This document shows, one piece after another, positions 1 to 5,445 of a stretch of 6,002 nucleotides of DNA. Made by a program: the position numbers and the translations under genes. Position 1 is the first letter of the stretch, and the number at the start of each line of letters is the position of its first letter. The notes beneath the pieces were generated by a model. The model saw nothing but the letters and a program-made list of their open reading frames with translations, was not told where the DNA came from and made no database searches. This DNA is from an uncultured Lachnospiraceae bacterium (GTDB taxonomy: Bacteria > Bacillota > Clostridia > Lachnospirales > Lachnospiraceae), in NCBI GenBank assembly GCA_947176785.1, contig CAMWSA010000247.1:1-6002 (forward strand). The letters run 5' to 3'.

Positions 1-61
1 GTATATATTTATGGATACTGCGCATCCAAATACCGATTAACGCAAATAACATGGCACGGCA

Positions 62-85
62 GGAGTTTGGCTTAGACCAAACTCC
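62..85 (+). promoter_or_regulatory. 9-bp perfect hairpin in the leader of the coiled-coil gene
   Basis: Arms GGAGTTTGG (62-70) and CCAAACTCC (77-85) are perfect complements around a 6-nt loop. No T-run follows on either strand, so it is not a typical intrinsic terminator. It ends 8 nt before the purine-rich Shine-Dalgarno AGGGGAGGGG (94-103). The CTCC of the right arm could alternatively pair with that Shine-Dalgarno, so a role as leader or mRNA-stability structure is possible, but this is inference. Confidence 0.5.
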
Positions 86-108
86 AGTTATGCAGGGGAG
101 GGGAAAAT

Positions 109-690
109 ATGAAGGTAGGAGAGGCCCTGGCTGCTTATCGCACGGAACGCAAGATGATCATACAGGAGAGGCGGGAACTGTATAAGCAGAAAGAATCACT
201 GGAAAAGAGAATGAATGCCGCCGAGGGAGGCAGGGAGCGCTATGCCGATGAGGCGGCCACGCTGGAGTTGTCCATTAACATTGTGAACGAGCGTTTTGAG
301 GAGAATCTGAAGGTGCTGGACCAGCTCACGGAACAGGAGGTGGCAGTCTGGAATGCAGAGGTTTCCCGGCAGCAGGCGGATGTGATGGAGGACGCTGCCA
401 TAGAGATGGGCAAAATCATGGAGGTGGCGCACCGTATCGCCAAGGGGGCTATTGTGCCTGCATCGGATGAAAAGAAGCTGCTGGAATACAGCTTTGAGAT
501 GTACCAGGCCGCCAAGAGCATGGGAGCCCTGGTTCAGATGCAGAAAAAGCGTGAGAAGTATGATTCCCTGTGGGACGACGAGGAAGAAAAAGAGCAGGAG
601 TACGATCCCGCAGGCAAGGCGTATAATGCGGAGACAGACATAGGACTGCCCGCACCGGCGGCAGAGGGCGGCGAATCAATCAACAGTTGA
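109..690 (+). CDS. Uncharacterised charged coiled-coil protein (193 aa)
   Basis: I do not recognise a named family with confidence. The ATG at 109 follows the strong ribosome binding site AGGGGAGGGG at 94-103 with 5 nt spacing, which fixes the start. The protein has no signal peptide or membrane segment and is probably cytoplasmic. Residues about 10-80 are rich in Glu, Lys, Arg and Leu with heptad-like spacing, suggesting a long coiled coil. Residues about 92-150 look like further amphipathic helices, including the segment KGAIVPASDEKKLLEYSFEMYQAAK-like (112-136), which has the look of a conserved motif. The tail is acidic (DDEEEKEQE, 156-164) and ends in a disordered Pro/Ala/Gly stretch. The high-GC codon style matches the transporter genes and differs from the next gene. 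It may be the last gene of an operon beginning left of the window. A structural or chaperone-like role is possible but unproven. Confidence 0.8.
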   Translation: MKVGEALAAYRTERKMIIQERRELYKQKESLEKRMNAAEGGRERYADEAATLELSINIVNERFEENLKVLDQLTEQEVAVWNAEVSRQQADVMEDAAIEMGKIMEVAHRIAKGAIVPASDEKKLLEYSFEMYQAAKSMGALVQMQKKREKYDSLWDDEEEKEQEYDPAGKAYNAETDIGLPAPAAEGGESINS

Positions 691-748
691 ATTTGCAACT
701 CCCTTTTCGGAATTGTGTACCCACTGAAAATAAGTTAATAAATATACA

Positions 749-777
749 TTGCAGGCAGCAGGCAAATATTTTATAAT
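749..777 (+). promoter_or_regulatory. Sigma-A-type promoter for the LYHGS gene
   Basis: A perfect -10 TATAAT lies at 772-777. The best -35 at 17-bp spacing is TTGCAG (749-754), which matches only the first three consensus bases. Transcription would start near 784, giving a leader of about 30 nt before the ATG at 814. The surrounding DNA (711-800) is clearly AT-rich. It gives this gene its own promoter rather than read-through from the gene upstream. Confidence 0.6.
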
Positions 778-813
778 CAAGTATATAAAAAGGAATTTAA
801 GAGGAAATCGGAC

Positions 814-1380
814 ATGATACTATATCATGGAAGTAACACAGGGAACATTAAAGTATTAAAACCCAATCAGGCTGACCATGACAGGCCATATGTATATATG
901 ACTACAATGGATGTAGTTGCCGCATTCTATTTATGCAATGCCGTAGAACGGCCCTATTATTGGTTTCCTTATGGTTTTGAAGGCGACAGTGATATACCGA
1001 TTTACCACGAACTGTATCCGAATGCGCTGAAAGAAGTATCGGAAGGTGTCTGCGGATATATCTACGAAGTCCTTGCAGAAGAAAATCAAGTCATTCCATT
1101 CAAAAATATCCCCTGTGCAAGACTGGCGACAGAACCTGTTGAAGTAACGAGGTGTTTCCGGGTAGAAAATGCATATGCTCTATTTTCGGAATATGTGAAG
1201 CAGGGTAAAATGAAGGTAGGTCATTTTGAAGATAAAACGGAACAGCAGCTGGAGTGGTGGTATTCACGCTGTGTCGAATATTTAAAGGAAAAGCATATAA
1301 TAGAAACCCCTGACTGCGCTTATGCTTCTTTTATAAAGTCAAAATTGCCACAAGTATGGGAAAGATATATTGCAAAATAA
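814..1380 (+). CDS. Orphan protein with LYHGS motif, probable ADP-ribosyltransferase-like fold (188 aa)
   Basis: The ATG at 814 is preceded by AGAGGA (800-805) at 8 nt. The N-terminus reads MILYHGSN, and YHGS/YHGT is the first-strand motif of many ADP-ribosyltransferase-fold proteins, including DUF3990-like ones. By analogy with an H-Y-E triad, the candidates are His5, a Tyr in PYVYMTT (Tyr26 or Tyr28) followed by a helix, and a Glu in ATEPVEV (Glu107 or Glu110). GYIYEV (81-86) looks like a core strand. I see no signal peptide or membrane span. Base composition is about 40% GC in sampled stretches, against roughly 55% in the transporter genes, suggesting separate acquisition. No recognisable antitoxin or immunity gene adjoins it. 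Related proteins are common as hypotheticals in Firmicutes. The fold is inferred from motif only, and catalytic activity is not shown. Confidence 0.75.
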   Translation: MILYHGSNTGNIKVLKPNQADHDRPYVYMTTMDVVAAFYLCNAVERPYYWFPYGFEGDSDIPIYHELYPNALKEVSEGVCGYIYEVLAEENQVIPFKNIPCARLATEPVEVTRCFRVENAYALFSEYVKQGKMKVGHFEDKTEQQLEWWYSRCVEYLKEKHIIETPDCAYASFIKSKLPQVWERYIAK

Positions 1381-1406
1381 AAATTCCAATTTGCAGGAGG
1401 TGTTAT

Positions 1407-1508
1407 ATGCACGAGCGGTTAGATTTCCTTCCTGCCCGGTGCATGACGCCCGATTATGCCACATGTGCCGGGCAGGAATTGGAAAATTTTAGCGCTTCGT
1501 CAGTATAA
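1407..1508 (+). CDS. Possible 33-aa small ORF with perfect Shine-Dalgarno
   Basis: AGGAGG (1395-1400) sits exactly 6 nt before the ATG at 1407, as good a ribosome binding site as any in the window. The ORF begins MHERLDFLPARC and ends at TAA 1506-1508, overlapping the last 20 nt of the convergent permease gene. It starts 26 nt after the stop of the LYHGS gene, so it could be co-transcribed. Most of its length is a strong inverted repeat, which argues that the sequence is kept for structure, or is a gene remnant, rather than for protein. It has three Cys and no hydrophobic span. I recognise no family. Confidence 0.3.
   Translation: MHERLDFLPARCMTPDYATCAGQELENFSASSV
1425..1484 (+). terminator. 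Long hairpin between convergent genes, possible terminator
   Basis: The core arms TTCCTGCCCGG (1429-1439) and CCGGGCAGGAA (1468-1478) pair perfectly over 11 bp. The stem continues inward through two G-U pairs and CATG/CATG to 17 bp, leaving a 16-nt loop (1446-1461). The G-U pairs exist only in the plus-strand transcript, so the structure is better on that strand. An outer TTCC/GGAA pairing (1425-1428 with 1481-1484) extends it past a 2-nt bulge. TTTT follows at 1487-1490, a weak U-tract. It lies downstream of the LYHGS gene and at the stop of the opposing permease gene, so it probably separates the converging transcripts. The inverted repeat is certain; the terminator role is moderate. Confidence 0.5.
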
Positions 1509-2694
1509 ATCCCAGATCAGCACACAAAGTACAGATTACTGTTAAAAACATATAGACGAGAAACATCATTCCCAGGTGGGAGATGACCAGGTTTCCAAAC
1601 GGATAATCGTTATAGGTTTTCAGCACATTTTGCAGGTCGGAGCAATGCAGGGGAACCAGGCATATGATCCTGTTCCACAGTCCGCTGCTCTTTGAGGACG
1701 GCAGGAACGCCGTGCCAAAGAACAGCAGTATATCCGCAGCCAGGACGATGACGGGGTTTTTGCTGACGGCTGACAGCATGAGGGTAAAGGCGGTGAGCAG
1801 CAGGGTGATCAGGAGCATAACACCCAGATTCATGATGCATGCCTGGGCAGCCGTCCACTCATAGGGAAACAGGGTGTCCCACAGCTGGATGGGCAGGTTC
1901 CATCCCTCCGTCCCCAACAGGGCCACATTGATTCCCATGCCGACCAGGCCGCACAGGGCGATATAGAGGACGGAAAAGGTAAAGGAGATCAGTAGCTTGG
2001 CAAAGATGGCCCGGTTTTTCCCGTATTTTGTGGTCAACAACAGGGCGTCAGTGCGGTTCTGGCATTCCCCTGCAAACACAGGGGCAATGCAGAGACCCAC
2101 CACAAGAAACTGGTAACACAGCATCCCGATGCCATTCCATATGATGCTCCAGGTATTTCTGCTGCCCCATGGAAAGGGAGTACTCACCGCTGCGGCTTTT
2201 TCCAGCCAGTATTGCTTTTCCGCCTCTGTGTAATTGCCGTAGCTGTAATCAGCATTCAGGAGCGTCTCGATCTTTTCCATCCGCCGGTCATAGAAAGCGA
2301 TTCCGCCCTCTGTGGGGATTTTGTTTAAGGTTTCCCAATCAAAATGTTCATTCCACTCTGTGTAATTTTTGGCATACAAAGAAAAGAGGTTGCTTTTGGA
2401 CTCGATCAGGGAATAGTTATACCCGCTGGGATTGCTGGCTATTTGCCGCTGGTACTCCCGCAGAAAGCTTGTGAGAAATTCCTCGTCCAGTTCGTCTGTC
2501 AGAGCGTTTTCGATTTCCTGCTGTCTTAAGATGGCCTCGATGCCTTTCAGTTCCTGGCCGTCTACTGTCAGGGTTTCTCCCTGTATCTGCATCACATTGC
2601 AGATTACTGCCAGTAAAAGTCCCAGCAGCAGGGCGATTTGGTTCGCTTTTCTGTCCAGTATTTTTTTCAGTTCAAAATATAATAGCTGTCTCAT
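1489..2694 (-). CDS. ABC-2-type transporter permease (401 aa)
   Basis: This is the membrane subunit of the ABC exporter encoded with the upstream ATPase. The protein starts MRQLLYFELKKILDRK, the amphipathic N-terminus typical of ABC-2 permeases. Hydrophobic spans lie at about 18-36, 184-207, 233-256, 281-308, 314-331 and 372-395, six in all. Residues about 37-183 form a large hydrophilic, probably extracellular, domain between spans 1 and 2. The segment after span 2 (GECQNRTDALLLTTKYGKNR, 209-228) resembles the E...G...LLTTP..R coupling region of this family. Its ATG (2692-2694) overlaps the TGA of the ATPase gene in ATGA, with GAGGAGGAG just upstream inside that gene, so translation is coupled. 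The substrate is not visible; related modules export or give immunity to peptides. It is the last gene of the unit. Confidence 0.9.
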   Translation of the reverse strand: MRQLLYFELKKILDRKANQIALLLGLLLAVICNVMQIQGETLTVDGQELKGIEAILRQQEIENALTDELDEEFLTSFLREYQRQIASNPSGYNYSLIESKSNLFSLYAKNYTEWNEHFDWETLNKIPTEGGIAFYDRRMEKIETLLNADYSYGNYTEAEKQYWLEKAAAVSTPFPWGSRNTWSIIWNGIGMLCYQFLVVGLCIAPVFAGECQNRTDALLLTTKYGKNRAIFAKLLISFTFSVLYIALCGLVGMGINVALLGTEGWNLPIQLWDTLFPYEWTAAQACIMNLGVMLLITLLLTAFTLMLSAVSKNPVIVLAADILLFFGTAFLPSSKSSGLWNRIICLVPLHCSDLQNVLKTYNDYPFGNLVISHLGMMFLVYMFLTVICTLCADLGFILTKR

Positions 2695-3389
2695 ATCTCC
2701 TCCTCAAATTGTTCCATATAAAAGGCTTCCAGGTCTTCCTGCCCATTCTCCCGTTTTCCCTGGTAGATCAGCTGGCCGCTTTTCATCATCAGGACGGTGT
2801 CCGCAATATGCTCGATATCCGAGAGAATGTGGGTGGACAGGAGTACAATATTGTCCCGGCCAATCTCGGCAATAAGGTTTCGGAACCGGACTCTTTCTTT
2901 CGGGTCAAGGCCCGCAGTGGGTTCGTCCAGAACCAGCAGCTTCGGTTCGTTCAGCAGCGCCTGGGCGATGCCCAGCCTCTGCTTCATCCCACCGGAGTAG
3001 GTCCTGATTTTTGTGCGGGCCTTATCCCGCAGATCCACCAGCTCCAGCAGTTGAGCCGCTTTGCGTTTTGCGCATGACCTGGGCAGGCCCTTTAAAGCCG
3101 CCATGTACAGGAGGAAATCCATACCTGTAAAATCGGGATAGTACCCGAAATCCTGGGGGAGATACCCCAATATGGAGCGATAGTCCTCACAGGATGAGTC
3201 CAGGCCGTCAAAAGCGATGGTTCCGCCGGTGGGCTGCAGGATGCCGCAGATCATCCGCATCAATGTGGTTTTTCCCGCACCGTTGGCACCAAGAAGTCCG
3301 TAGACTCCTTTTTGCAGTTTCAGGGATACCCTGTCCACCGCAATTTTACTCTGATACTGTTTTGAAACTCGGTCTAAGATAAGCTCCAT
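2691..3389 (-). CDS. ABC transporter ATP-binding protein (232 aa)
   Basis: This is the cytoplasmic motor ATPase of the exporter. All hallmarks are intact: Walker A GANGAGKTT (34-42), Q-loop Gln79 in GYLPQDFG, signature YSGGMKQ (131-137), Walker B LLVLDEP (151-157), D-loop GLD (160-162) and switch His187 in STH. Length and the LPQDFGYYPDFTGMDFL region fit the drug- or peptide-exporter branch with a single nucleotide-binding domain. The reading frame stays open far upstream to 3704, but that extension lies over the preceding gene and lacks family similarity. The start at 3389 (MELILDRVSKQY) has GGAGG (3397-3401) at 7 nt and begins exactly where the ABC domain begins. It overlaps the upstream gene by 16 nt and the downstream permease by 4 nt. 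Confidence 0.96.
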   Translation of the reverse strand: MELILDRVSKQYQSKIAVDRVSLKLQKGVYGLLGANGAGKTTLMRMICGILQPTGGTIAFDGLDSSCEDYRSILGYLPQDFGYYPDFTGMDFLLYMAALKGLPRSCAKRKAAQLLELVDLRDKARTKIRTYSGGMKQRLGIAQALLNEPKLLVLDEPTAGLDPKERVRFRNLIAEIGRDNIVLLSTHILSDIEHIADTVLMMKSGQLIYQGKRENGQEDLEAFYMEQFEEEI

Positions 3390-4090
3390 GATAATTCCTC
3401 CGTTTTCCGAATCGTTCGATAGTATCCCCATGCCGTAAGGGCCGCCAGGGCGATCAGGACGCCGACCCACCGGGAAAAATATTCCTGTCTGTAGAGCATA
3501 TGGAATTTTGACTGTGCCATAATACACAGCCCGCTTACCATGGCAGCAATTCCCAGGCATAGATATATGTTTTCCCTGCCGTGAAATTTCCTGGTAAACG
3601 CCAGGCTCAGTGTGGTGGTCAGCAGATAGGGCACAAGCAGGTAAATGCCCGTCTGCAGGGCGGAGAACAGGCGGCCTGCGCTGGCCAGGGGACTTACCAG
3701 GCACAGCAGGAGCAGATGGGAGAAGCCAACGATTCCCAGGCGGGCCAGGATTACGCTTTTCAGGGAATAGAGGGAAGCCTTTTCCAACTCAGCCATCCTG
3801 TAAATCGTAGATTTACCGTTCTCCGTCACGGCGGACGAGGCCACAAAGGGGATGCAGGCGGAGAGGATGCCCAGTGTGTCTCTGCTCATGAATTTTGCGC
3901 TGAGTATGGCGGCCAGCAGAGTGACAAAGGATGCTCCCCATACCCACAGGGGAATATAGCCTGCCTGGGATAGGACAAACGCCCGGCGGGTGCTTTTAGG
4001 CTGTGGGATGGTTTTTAAAAACAATTCCTTTGACAGAGGCGGCGGCGCTTCAAAAGCGTTCTTTAACGATTTCTTCATTTTTTGTCTCAT
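3374..4090 (-). CDS. Six-helix membrane protein of the sigma/ABC module (238 aa)
   Basis: The start at 4090 (MRQKMKKSLKNAFEAPPP) is chosen because GGAGG (4100-4104) lies 9 nt upstream; an in-frame ATG at 4192 has no good site. A basic cytoplasmic N-terminus of about 45 residues, with KNAFEAPPPLSKELFL, precedes hydrophobic spans at about 46-66, 71-88, 117-137, 145-165, 175-192 and 208-224. Proteins of this pattern are found next to sigma factor and ABC genes in Clostridia, usually as hypotheticals. It could be a second permease half for the ABC-2 transporter, or a membrane anchor that holds the sigma factor through its N-terminus. Neither is proven. Its stop (TAG, 3374-3376) lies inside the ATPase gene, showing tight coupling. 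Confidence 0.88.
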   Translation of the reverse strand: MRQKMKKSLKNAFEAPPPLSKELFLKTIPQPKSTRRAFVLSQAGYIPLWVWGASFVTLLAAILSAKFMSRDTLGILSACIPFVASSAVTENGKSTIYRMAELEKASLYSLKSVILARLGIVGFSHLLLLCLVSPLASAGRLFSALQTGIYLLVPYLLTTTLSLAFTRKFHGRENIYLCLGIAAMVSGLCIMAQSKFHMLYRQEYFSRWVGVLIALAALTAWGYYRTIRKTEELSWSLS

Positions 4091-4193
4091 TGATAGATTC
4101 CTCCTCGCTAATAAAGCTCTACATGGTCCCGAACAGTACACATAGCCGATTATGGAAATTTTGCCGTTTTGGCATCCGGATATTCCTTGCACA

Positions 4194-4222
4194 TTTATGT
4201 ACCGTTAGGATTAGGGTGTCAA
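4194..4222 (-). promoter_or_regulatory. Candidate promoter for the membrane protein/ABC genes
   Basis: Reading the minus strand, a perfect TTGACA (4222-4217) is followed after 17 bp by CATAAA (4199-4194), a four-of-six match to the -10 consensus. Transcription would begin near 4187, giving a leader of about 97 nt before the ATG at 4090. It shows that the transporter genes can be transcribed apart from the sigma gene. The -35 lies beside a small dyad, TCAAAA-N7-TTTTGA (4219-4237). Confidence 0.5.
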
Positions 4223-4246
4223 AAGGTTAAATTTTGAAATTCTCAC

Positions 4247-4256
4247 TGTTTGGGAA
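4247..4256 (-). repeat. TTCCCAAACA motif, copy upstream of the transporter genes
   Basis: Read on the minus strand, these ten bases are TTCCCAAACA, identical to 4887-4896 upstream of the sigma gene. This copy is 35 nt past the sigma stop and 25 bp before the candidate -35 of the transporter promoter. It could be a shared regulatory site or chance. Confidence 0.4.
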
Positions 4257-4290
4257 CATGCTGTATATGAATTCCGCGGATCCCTCCCCA

Positions 4291-4749
4291 TTACAGGACG
4301 TCTTTCAACCGGTCCTGCAGCTTACGCAGGGCTTTGGAGATTTTTCGGTAAACTGCAAATCTGGACAGTTGGAACATCCGGCAGATCACAGTGACAGGCA
4401 CTTCGTTGGCGTACCGTAACAGCAGCAGTTCCCGCTCATCGGGATCTAACTTTGACAGAGCGTCTTGCAGGGAAATGGTCGTCAACAGTGTATCCTCTGA
4501 AAAGGGAGTCTCCAACTCATCGGGCAGGGCATCGGGCTTGGGCTTGTGGTACTCGTTGATGCACAGGTTGCGGGCGATGGAATAAAGGTATTGCAGGACC
4601 TGCCCGGTGTCCCGGTAGGTGTGGTTTGCGAGAAACCGGAGAAAGGTTTCCTGGGTGACATCCTCCGCCGCCTCCCGGCAATGCAGTTTGAAATAGCAAT
4701 AGCGGTATATTTTGTCATATTGCTCTTCTATGTCTGTAATTTTGTCCAT
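4291..4749 (-). CDS. ECF-type RNA polymerase sigma factor (152 aa)
   Basis: This is a small sigma-70-family factor that directs RNA polymerase to a limited set of promoters. Region 2 spans about 8-70, with the core-binding segment AEDVTQETFLRFL (28-40) and the -10 recognition helix YLYSIARNLCINEYHK (54-69). A short acidic linker (72-92) leads to region 4 at about 95-148, with LDPDERELLLLRY and a helix-turn-helix (VTVICRMFQLSRFAVYRKISKAL). Regions 1 and 3 are absent, as usual for the group. I chose the ATG at 4749 because AGGAG (4757-4761) sits 7 nt upstream; the frame opens eight codons earlier at 4773 without a ribosome binding site. It lies 200 bp upstream of and co-oriented with the membrane/ABC genes, so these are its likely targets. 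No classical anti-sigma factor with a zinc-binding motif is present. Confidence 0.92.
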   Translation of the reverse strand: MDKITDIEEQYDKIYRYCYFKLHCREAAEDVTQETFLRFLANHTYRDTGQVLQYLYSIARNLCINEYHKPKPDALPDELETPFSEDTLLTTISLQDALSKLDPDERELLLLRYANEVPVTVICRMFQLSRFAVYRKISKALRKLQDRLKDVL

Positions 4750-4886
4750 GGATACGCTCCTAAAGTCTTTCATTCATAACACGGAAAAATGGCAAAGCCT
4801 GCTTTCCTGTGTTTCGGGTTCCTGCATCTGCCCTGCCGGATGGCCTTTCATTATGTATAACCGATCAGGGCGGCGGGATGTGCGGT

Positions 4887-4896
4887 TGTTTGGGAA
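4887..4896 (-). repeat. TTCCCAAACA motif, copy upstream of the sigma gene
   Basis: This is the second exact copy of the ten-base motif, same strand, 138 bp before the sigma start. In both regions it is followed downstream by a CCCT(A/G)ATC block and a TACATAA block in the same order, though the gaps differ. Confidence 0.4.
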
Positions 4897-4929
4897 AATT
4901 TTTCACATTCCTGTTTGTTTTTTAAGTCT

Positions 4930-4963
4930 ACCATATTTAATTCGAATTCAGTGAAAATATGGT
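4930..4963 (+). repeat. Nested AT-rich palindrome followed by six T
   Basis: Arms ACCATATTT (4930-4938) and AAATATGGT (4955-4963) form a 9-bp inverted repeat. Inside it lies a perfect 10-bp palindrome, AATTCGAATT (4939-4948). TTTTTT follows at 4965-4970, so on the plus strand it resembles a weak intrinsic terminator, though the stem is very AT-rich. No plus-strand gene lies close upstream, so it could instead block antisense read-through or be a binding site for a dimeric regulator. It ends 21 bp before the BlaI-gene -35. Confidence 0.6.
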
Positions 4964-4984
4964 GTTTTTTCATGGGCAGTGGGG

Positions 4985-5013
4985 TTGACAAGGGTGTCTA
5001 TAAGTGATAGACT
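4985..5013 (+). promoter_or_regulatory. Promoter of the BlaI/M56 genes
   Basis: A perfect -35 TTGACA (4985-4990) is followed after 17 bp by the -10 TAGACT (5008-5013), preceded by TG at 5005-5006, making an extended -10. Transcription should start near 5020, giving a leader of about 46 nt. Both flanking dyads overlap it, so a bound repressor would block polymerase. Confidence 0.8.
4996..5012 (+). promoter_or_regulatory. BlaI-type operator 1
   Basis: This is a 17-bp dyad, GTCTAT-N5-ATAGAC, lying across the promoter spacer and most of the -10. The perfect arms, the position and the adjacent BlaI-family gene support an autoregulatory operator. The family is known to bind dyads at its own promoter as dimers. 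That this protein binds here is inference. Confidence 0.8.
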
Positions 5014-5016
5014 TGT

Positions 5017-5033
5017 GTCTATACACAATAGAC
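5017..5033 (+). promoter_or_regulatory. BlaI-type operator 2
   Basis: This is the second dyad, with arms identical to operator 1 (GTCTAT-N5-ATAGAC) but a different centre (ACACA against AAGTG). It covers the predicted transcription start. Its centre is 21 bp from that of operator 1, two helical turns, so two dimers could bind on the same DNA face. Confidence 0.8.
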
Positions 5034-5065
5034 TGATATTTGTCTTAGGGACAGGAGGCATTGAG

Positions 5066-5422
5066 ATGGAGGATTATACATTGGGTGTGGTGGAGAGCCG
5101 GTTTGCGGATATTGTGTGGGAGCATGCGCCGCTGTCCACGGCTGAGTTGGTCAAAATATGTCAGCAGCAGCTGGAGTGGAAACGGACTACTACATACACT
5201 GTACTGAAAAAGCTCGGTGAGAGAGGGCTGTTTTCCAACGAGAAAGGGACAGTGGTGGTGCGTATGTCCAAGGAGGAGTTCTATGGCAGGCAGAGTGAAG
5301 CCTATGTGGAGCGTTCTTTTCAGGGTTCCCTTCCGGGATTTTTGACGGCATTTACATCCCGACGGAAGCTTAGCGACGAGGAGATTCTGCAGCTGCGGCA
5401 GATTATTGAAGAGAACCGATGA
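5066..5422 (+). CDS. BlaI/MecI-family transcriptional repressor (118 aa)
   Basis: This is a winged-helix repressor that acts as a dimer on DNA and is inactivated by a partner membrane protease. The start at 5066 (MEDYTLGVVESRFADIVWEH) has AGGAGG (5053-5058) at 7 nt; a longer frame from GTG 4979 would run through the promoter and operators and is rejected. Helix 1 is about 6-20 (VVESRFADIVWEH), followed by LSTAELVKICQQQ, and the recognition helix KRTTTYTVLKKLGERGLF lies at 39-56. The wing is 57-67, and the C-terminal helices (70-118) would form the dimer and carry the protease-sensitive region. Length fits the family (about 115-130). The M56-family gene downstream completes the usual repressor/sensor pair. 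No beta-lactamase or penicillin-binding protein gene is visible, so its regulon may lie elsewhere. Confidence 0.93.
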   Translation: MEDYTLGVVESRFADIVWEHAPLSTAELVKICQQQLEWKRTTTYTVLKKLGERGLFSNEKGTVVVRMSKEEFYGRQSEAYVERSFQGSLPGFLTAFTSRRKLSDEEILQLRQIIEENR

Positions 5423-5445
5423 AGAATCAAAGTGAATGAGGATAT

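Larger units (their letters stand above)
4750..5065. other. Divergent intergenic control region (316 bp)
   Basis: No credible gene lies here. The left part (4750-4900) is the leader of the sigma gene on the minus strand. It contains its ribosome binding site, TATACATAAT-like sequence (4850-4858) without a consensus -35, and the TTCCCAAACA motif. The middle (4900-4975) is AT-rich and holds a nested palindrome. The right part (4985-5058) carries the promoter, two operators and ribosome binding site of the BlaI-family gene. I could not identify a convincing promoter for the sigma gene. Confidence 0.7.

Noticed and set aside
1..60. Small bulged dyad TATTT..GGAT/ATCC..AAATA at the left edge
   Set aside because: The arms are short and interrupted, and the context to the left is missing.
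685..708. Possible terminator of the coiled-coil gene (AGTTG/CAACT followed by CCCTTTT)
   Set aside because: The stem has only five base pairs and begins inside the stop-codon region, with only four T; too weak to call.
3390..3704. N-terminal extension of 105 codons on the ABC ATPase frame
   Set aside because: It overlaps the upstream membrane protein gene, resembles no ABC domain, and the ATG at 3389 has a proper ribosome binding site where the domain begins.
4091..4192. Earlier ATG at 4192 for the membrane protein
   Set aside because: It has no ribosome binding site and lies at the candidate promoter; ATG 4090 has GGAGG at 9 nt.
4750..4773. Earlier ATG at 4773 for the sigma factor
   Set aside because: No ribosome binding site precedes it, while AGGAG stands 7 nt before the ATG at 4749.
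4712..4954. 80-codon plus-strand ORF in the divergent region
   Set aside because: It starts inside the sigma gene on the opposite strand, has no ribosome binding site, and has irregular composition.
5041..5053. Possible third BlaI operator (TGTC-N5-GACA)
   Set aside because: It lacks the TAT/ATA arm bases and has different spacing from the two clear dyads.
4979..5065. GTG start giving a longer BlaI-family protein
   Set aside because: This extension would run through the promoter and both operators and has no family similarity; ATG 5066 has AGGAGG at 7 nt.
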